Positions 61,783 to 64,000 of a stretch of 64,000 bases of DNA are shown here, in pieces. The notes beneath the pieces are model-generated. The model had not been told where the DNA came from, did not search any database, and saw only the letters and a list, made by a program, of their open reading frames with translations. The stretch comes from Tritrichomonas musculus. Lineage: Eukaryota; Parabasalia; Tritrichomonadida; Tritrichomonadidae. Made by a program: the position numbers and the translations under genes. The first letter of the stretch is position 1, and each line of letters opens with the position of its first letter. The stretch covers positions 1,364,001 through 1,428,000 of the forward strand of contig JAPFFF010000014.1 in the NCBI GenBank assembly GCA_039105265.1, read 5' to 3'.

Positions 61783-64000
61783 TTAAGCAATTGATAAAGA
61801 AGTCTGTATTCCACGTGCAATATCAGGAGACATATCAGATTTGCTCAATACGTTTTTTCTTTCCTTTTCATCTGCATTTAGAACAGCAAGAATTCCAGGC
61901 AAATCTTTTCCACCATCAAGTTCCATAACGCTCAATAAATTAAGTAAGTAATCTATATCTGTTTTTAATTGTTCTTGTCCACTTTTGGAAAGTTTGGGTA
62001 TAGCAGCAATTTCTTTAGCATAAGCTGTTACAACCGTTTCTGCAGTTTTGGTTGTCCATTTTCTAATCATGTCACTGCTTAACGCTGATCCTTGGGTCAA
62101 AGTTTGAAGCATTTGCATAATGCTATTAGATATCTCCTTAACATAAAGTGATTGATCTAGAGCAATGTTTGAAAATGAAGAAAATTCTGAATCAGCTAGA
62201 TCATTTTGGTCGGTATTTGATGCATTCCATCCTTTTTCATTATGAAGGCCATTAAGAAGTTGTAATGATTTCATTGACATTACTGAAAGAATTTTGTGCT
62301 CGATAACATCTTTAACACACTGGATTGATGGTGATGAAAAATCATTTTTAATTGTTCTTGCATTTATCTCAAATGTTTTTAATTTCTTTTCTTGAGAAAC
62401 TTGATTCATGTAAAGAACCAGTAAGTTGCTAATAAACATTGTTTGTCTGTTATTATCATCAGAAGATGAATTTGTGTTTTTTTGTGTCGGAAGTGGCAAT
62501 CCTGAAGGTGGAGGTTTGCTTGATGAAGCATTGTGGGATTCTTCCTCAAGGTGATACTGCAATTCAAACGTAAATATATTAATTACTTGATTCATGTAAT
62601 TTCCGATGAAATCAATACAATTGGTTGGATCCCTTGCCAAAACTTTAATCCATTCAAGTGCTCTCGATGAAATTGCTGTGCATATTTCGAGCATTTTTGG
62701 ATCATAGTTATCACTTTTCAAAGCAGTTTCGTTGTCAGATTTATCACTCGTACTTATAATATTGCTTGATTTTGTATTCTTACTAGTCAAAAATTCAGTT
62801 GAACGGCTTGGTGAAGGAAATTGCTGTTGTTTTGAAAGATTGCCTGATGTGCTTGATTTCGGAAGGGTTTGGTGATTTTGAATAGTACTTTTTGGTAAAC
62901 TTGAGTTTAGAAAGATTTTAAGAGCTTCTGGAAACTGATTTTGAATTCGGGTAATGTTTCCTTTGAAAATATTATTGTTATGAATAATGTTTGTGGTAAA
63001 ATCACGAATCATTCCAACAATGGTTGCCAAGTCATCAAACTTAGAAGTTGTGAGGAATGTTTTGGCATGACTGTCAATTGATGGGGAAATAACATCTTCA
63101 AAAATACGAAGAAGTTCGTCTGTAATAATTTTTGAATCAATAGGCAACACTGGATTTAATGATAATGATTTGTTTCTAAAAGATAATCGTGAATTTTCTT
63201 CTGCTTTGATAGTTGTAAGCGAGACTGTCCATTTTGAAAAATTAGATAAGTAATCATTGCACTTTTTCAAGCACATTGGAAGCCAGTCCGTGATTGGTAG
63301 AGGAGGATCGCAATCATAAGAAACTCTCTCTTTGTCAATTTGCTGTCGAAAAGTTTTAAAAATAGAGTCAAGTGGAAGATCTTTTAAGCCAATCTGCTGA
63401 CTATAAAGGGTATATCTTGAAAAAGTATCAGAATTCATGCGTAAGCAAGCTGAATTCAATTCAGGGTTGATTCGATTTCCAAGGGTTTTTTGAATTGAAG
63501 AGAGACTATTTTTAATTGAATCGAATTTTGATATTGATGATAAAGATTCAGATGCAATTGAAACATTTTTGTATCTTTCACAAACAGATTTAAGATCTCC
63601 AATAGCTGCGCTAGCTTGTAATTGCTGCAAATCTGTTTCAATATCAATTCCATGCTGAAGTTTATCTGAGGCATCCTTTAAACGGTCACGCTTAATTTTT
63701 AAATTTGATAGTTCGCTAATTTTATCTGGGGCAGCATTATCTGATTTAAATTTATAGCCGGAATTTGTTAGTAATCGAAGAGAACTTGAAAGATCATTAA
63801 CAGAATCAGAAATATGCTTAAGTTTTGCCATTGCTTGTGGAAGTGCATCAACAAGCCCTCGAATATTTTGATCTGTAGTTTGAGAAATATCTCGACTATT
63901 CATTTGAAGTCGAATTAAAAGTTGATTTGCTGCATCTTCGTAATGTTTGACATTTTCGCTTTCTTTGTAATCAATATTTTTATTTATCCAGTCATCAACA
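61783..64000 (-). CDS. COG7: Conserved oligomeric Golgi complex subunit 7 (5' end outside window)
   Basis: The frame is open to the right edge, so the gene starts beyond 64000; the ATG at 63903 is internal. The first visible residues VDDWINKNIDYKES, then YEDAANQLLIRLQM, match the COG7 N-terminus (human VKEWINAAF, then AATLVMKLQLFIQEVN). LVDALPQAMAKLKHISDSVN follows, matching [20 protein letters not shown]. The rest is a helical rod with a Ser/Asn-rich disordered insert (about residues 370-420) and a conserved-looking C-terminus. COG7 is in lobe B of the COG tether, which recycles Golgi glycosylation enzymes in retrograde vesicles. About 739 codons are visible. Confidence 0.8.
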   Translation of the reverse strand, partial: VDDWINKNIDYKESENVKHYEDAANQLLIRLQMNSRDISQTTDQNIRGLVDALPQAMAKLKHISDSVNDLSSSLRLLTNSGYKFKSDNAAPDKISELSNLKIKRDRLKDASDKLQHGIDIETDLQQLQASAAIGDLKSVCERYKNVSIASESLSSISKFDSIKNSLSSIQKTLGNRINPELNSACLRMNSDTFSRYTLYSQQIGLKDLPLDSIFKTFRQQIDKERVSYDCDPPLPITDWLPMCLKKCNDYLSNFSKWTVSLTTIKAEENSRLSFRNKSLSLNPVLPIDSKIITDELLRIFEDVISPSIDSHAKTFLTTSKFDDLATIVGMIRDFTTNIIHNNNIFKGNITRIQNQFPEALKIFLNSSLPKSTIQNHQTLPKSSTSGNLSKQQQFPSPSRSTEFLTSKNTKSSNIISTSDKSDNETALKSDNYDPKMLEICTAISSRALEWIKVLARDPTNCIDFIGNYMNQVINIFTFELQYHLEEESHNASSSKPPPSGLPLPTQKNTNSSSDDNNRQTMFISNLLVLYMNQVSQEKKLKTFEINARTIKNDFSSPSIQCVKDVIEHKILSVMSMKSLQLLNGLHNEKGWNASNTDQNDLADSEFSSFSNIALDQSLYVKEISNSIMQMLQTLTQGSALSSDMIRKWTTKTAETVVTAYAKEIAAIPKLSKSGQEQLKTDIDYLLNLLSVMELDGGKDLPGILAVLNADEKERKNVLSKSDMSPDIARGIQTSLSIA

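Noticed and set aside
1-64000. tRNA, rRNA and spliceosomal RNA genes
   Set aside because: No cloverleaf with intact A and B boxes and no rRNA core motif was seen by eye; absence is not proven without a covariance search.

Overview
This looks like an AT-rich, gene-dense parabasalid genome, most likely Tritrichomonas or a close relative. Four things point there. All genes are intronless, including one of 8.1 kb. TAA, TGA and TAG all act as stops. A BTB-like/F5-8C protein of a type I associate with trichomonads is present. Most starts have a TCA-type initiator-like motif within about 25 nt upstream. The genus is inference from protein style; no rRNA or tRNA was seen.

Positions 1-41033 are a compact host gene block with alternating strands and short divergent promoters. 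It opens with a giant minus-strand gene that runs off the left edge: at least 2,290 codons, five degenerate repeats of about 345-378 residues, then a 21-bp/7-residue array read as GDGEHPE. Next come a BTB-like/F5-8C protein, a dynein-2 light intermediate chain, an EF-hand protein, an SLC45-like transporter, a methyltransferase, a coiled-coil protein, a probable RNase P subunit Rpp40, another coiled-coil protein, an RRM/Ser-rich protein, a CK2-alpha-like kinase, BBS5, a trichomonad-type acidic protein, a probable exocyst Sec3, a two-module paralogue of the acidic protein, a Lys-rich protein, a 2,707-residue HECT ligase, RNase H2 subunit B, a small membrane protein with EGF and IPT domains, and TFIIF beta.

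Positions 41034-61782 are almost gene-free and full of DNA transposons. One nested cluster (41879-47919) has one element inside another inside a third, with target duplications that allow the order to be read. An apparently complete Mutator-like element (49756-53089) has TIRs of about 370 bp, a 9-bp target duplication and a 664-residue transposase, and sits in a CT-rich satellite. A 2.6-kb long-inverted-repeat element carries an HNH nuclease gene and has a MITE with a 9-bp duplication inside one arm. Other small elements are flanked by TTAA or TA, and there are two minisatellites and several strong hairpins. One host gene (47938-48885) has a single in-frame TAG.

Positions 61783-64000 hold the COG7 Golgi tether gene, cut by the right edge. 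Recognisable host functions group into cilium and vesicle traffic (DYNC2LI1, BBS5, Sec3, COG7), RNA and DNA metabolism (Rpp40, RNase H2B, TFIIF beta, RRM protein) and signalling or turnover (CK2, HECT). No operon-like logic is expected or seen.
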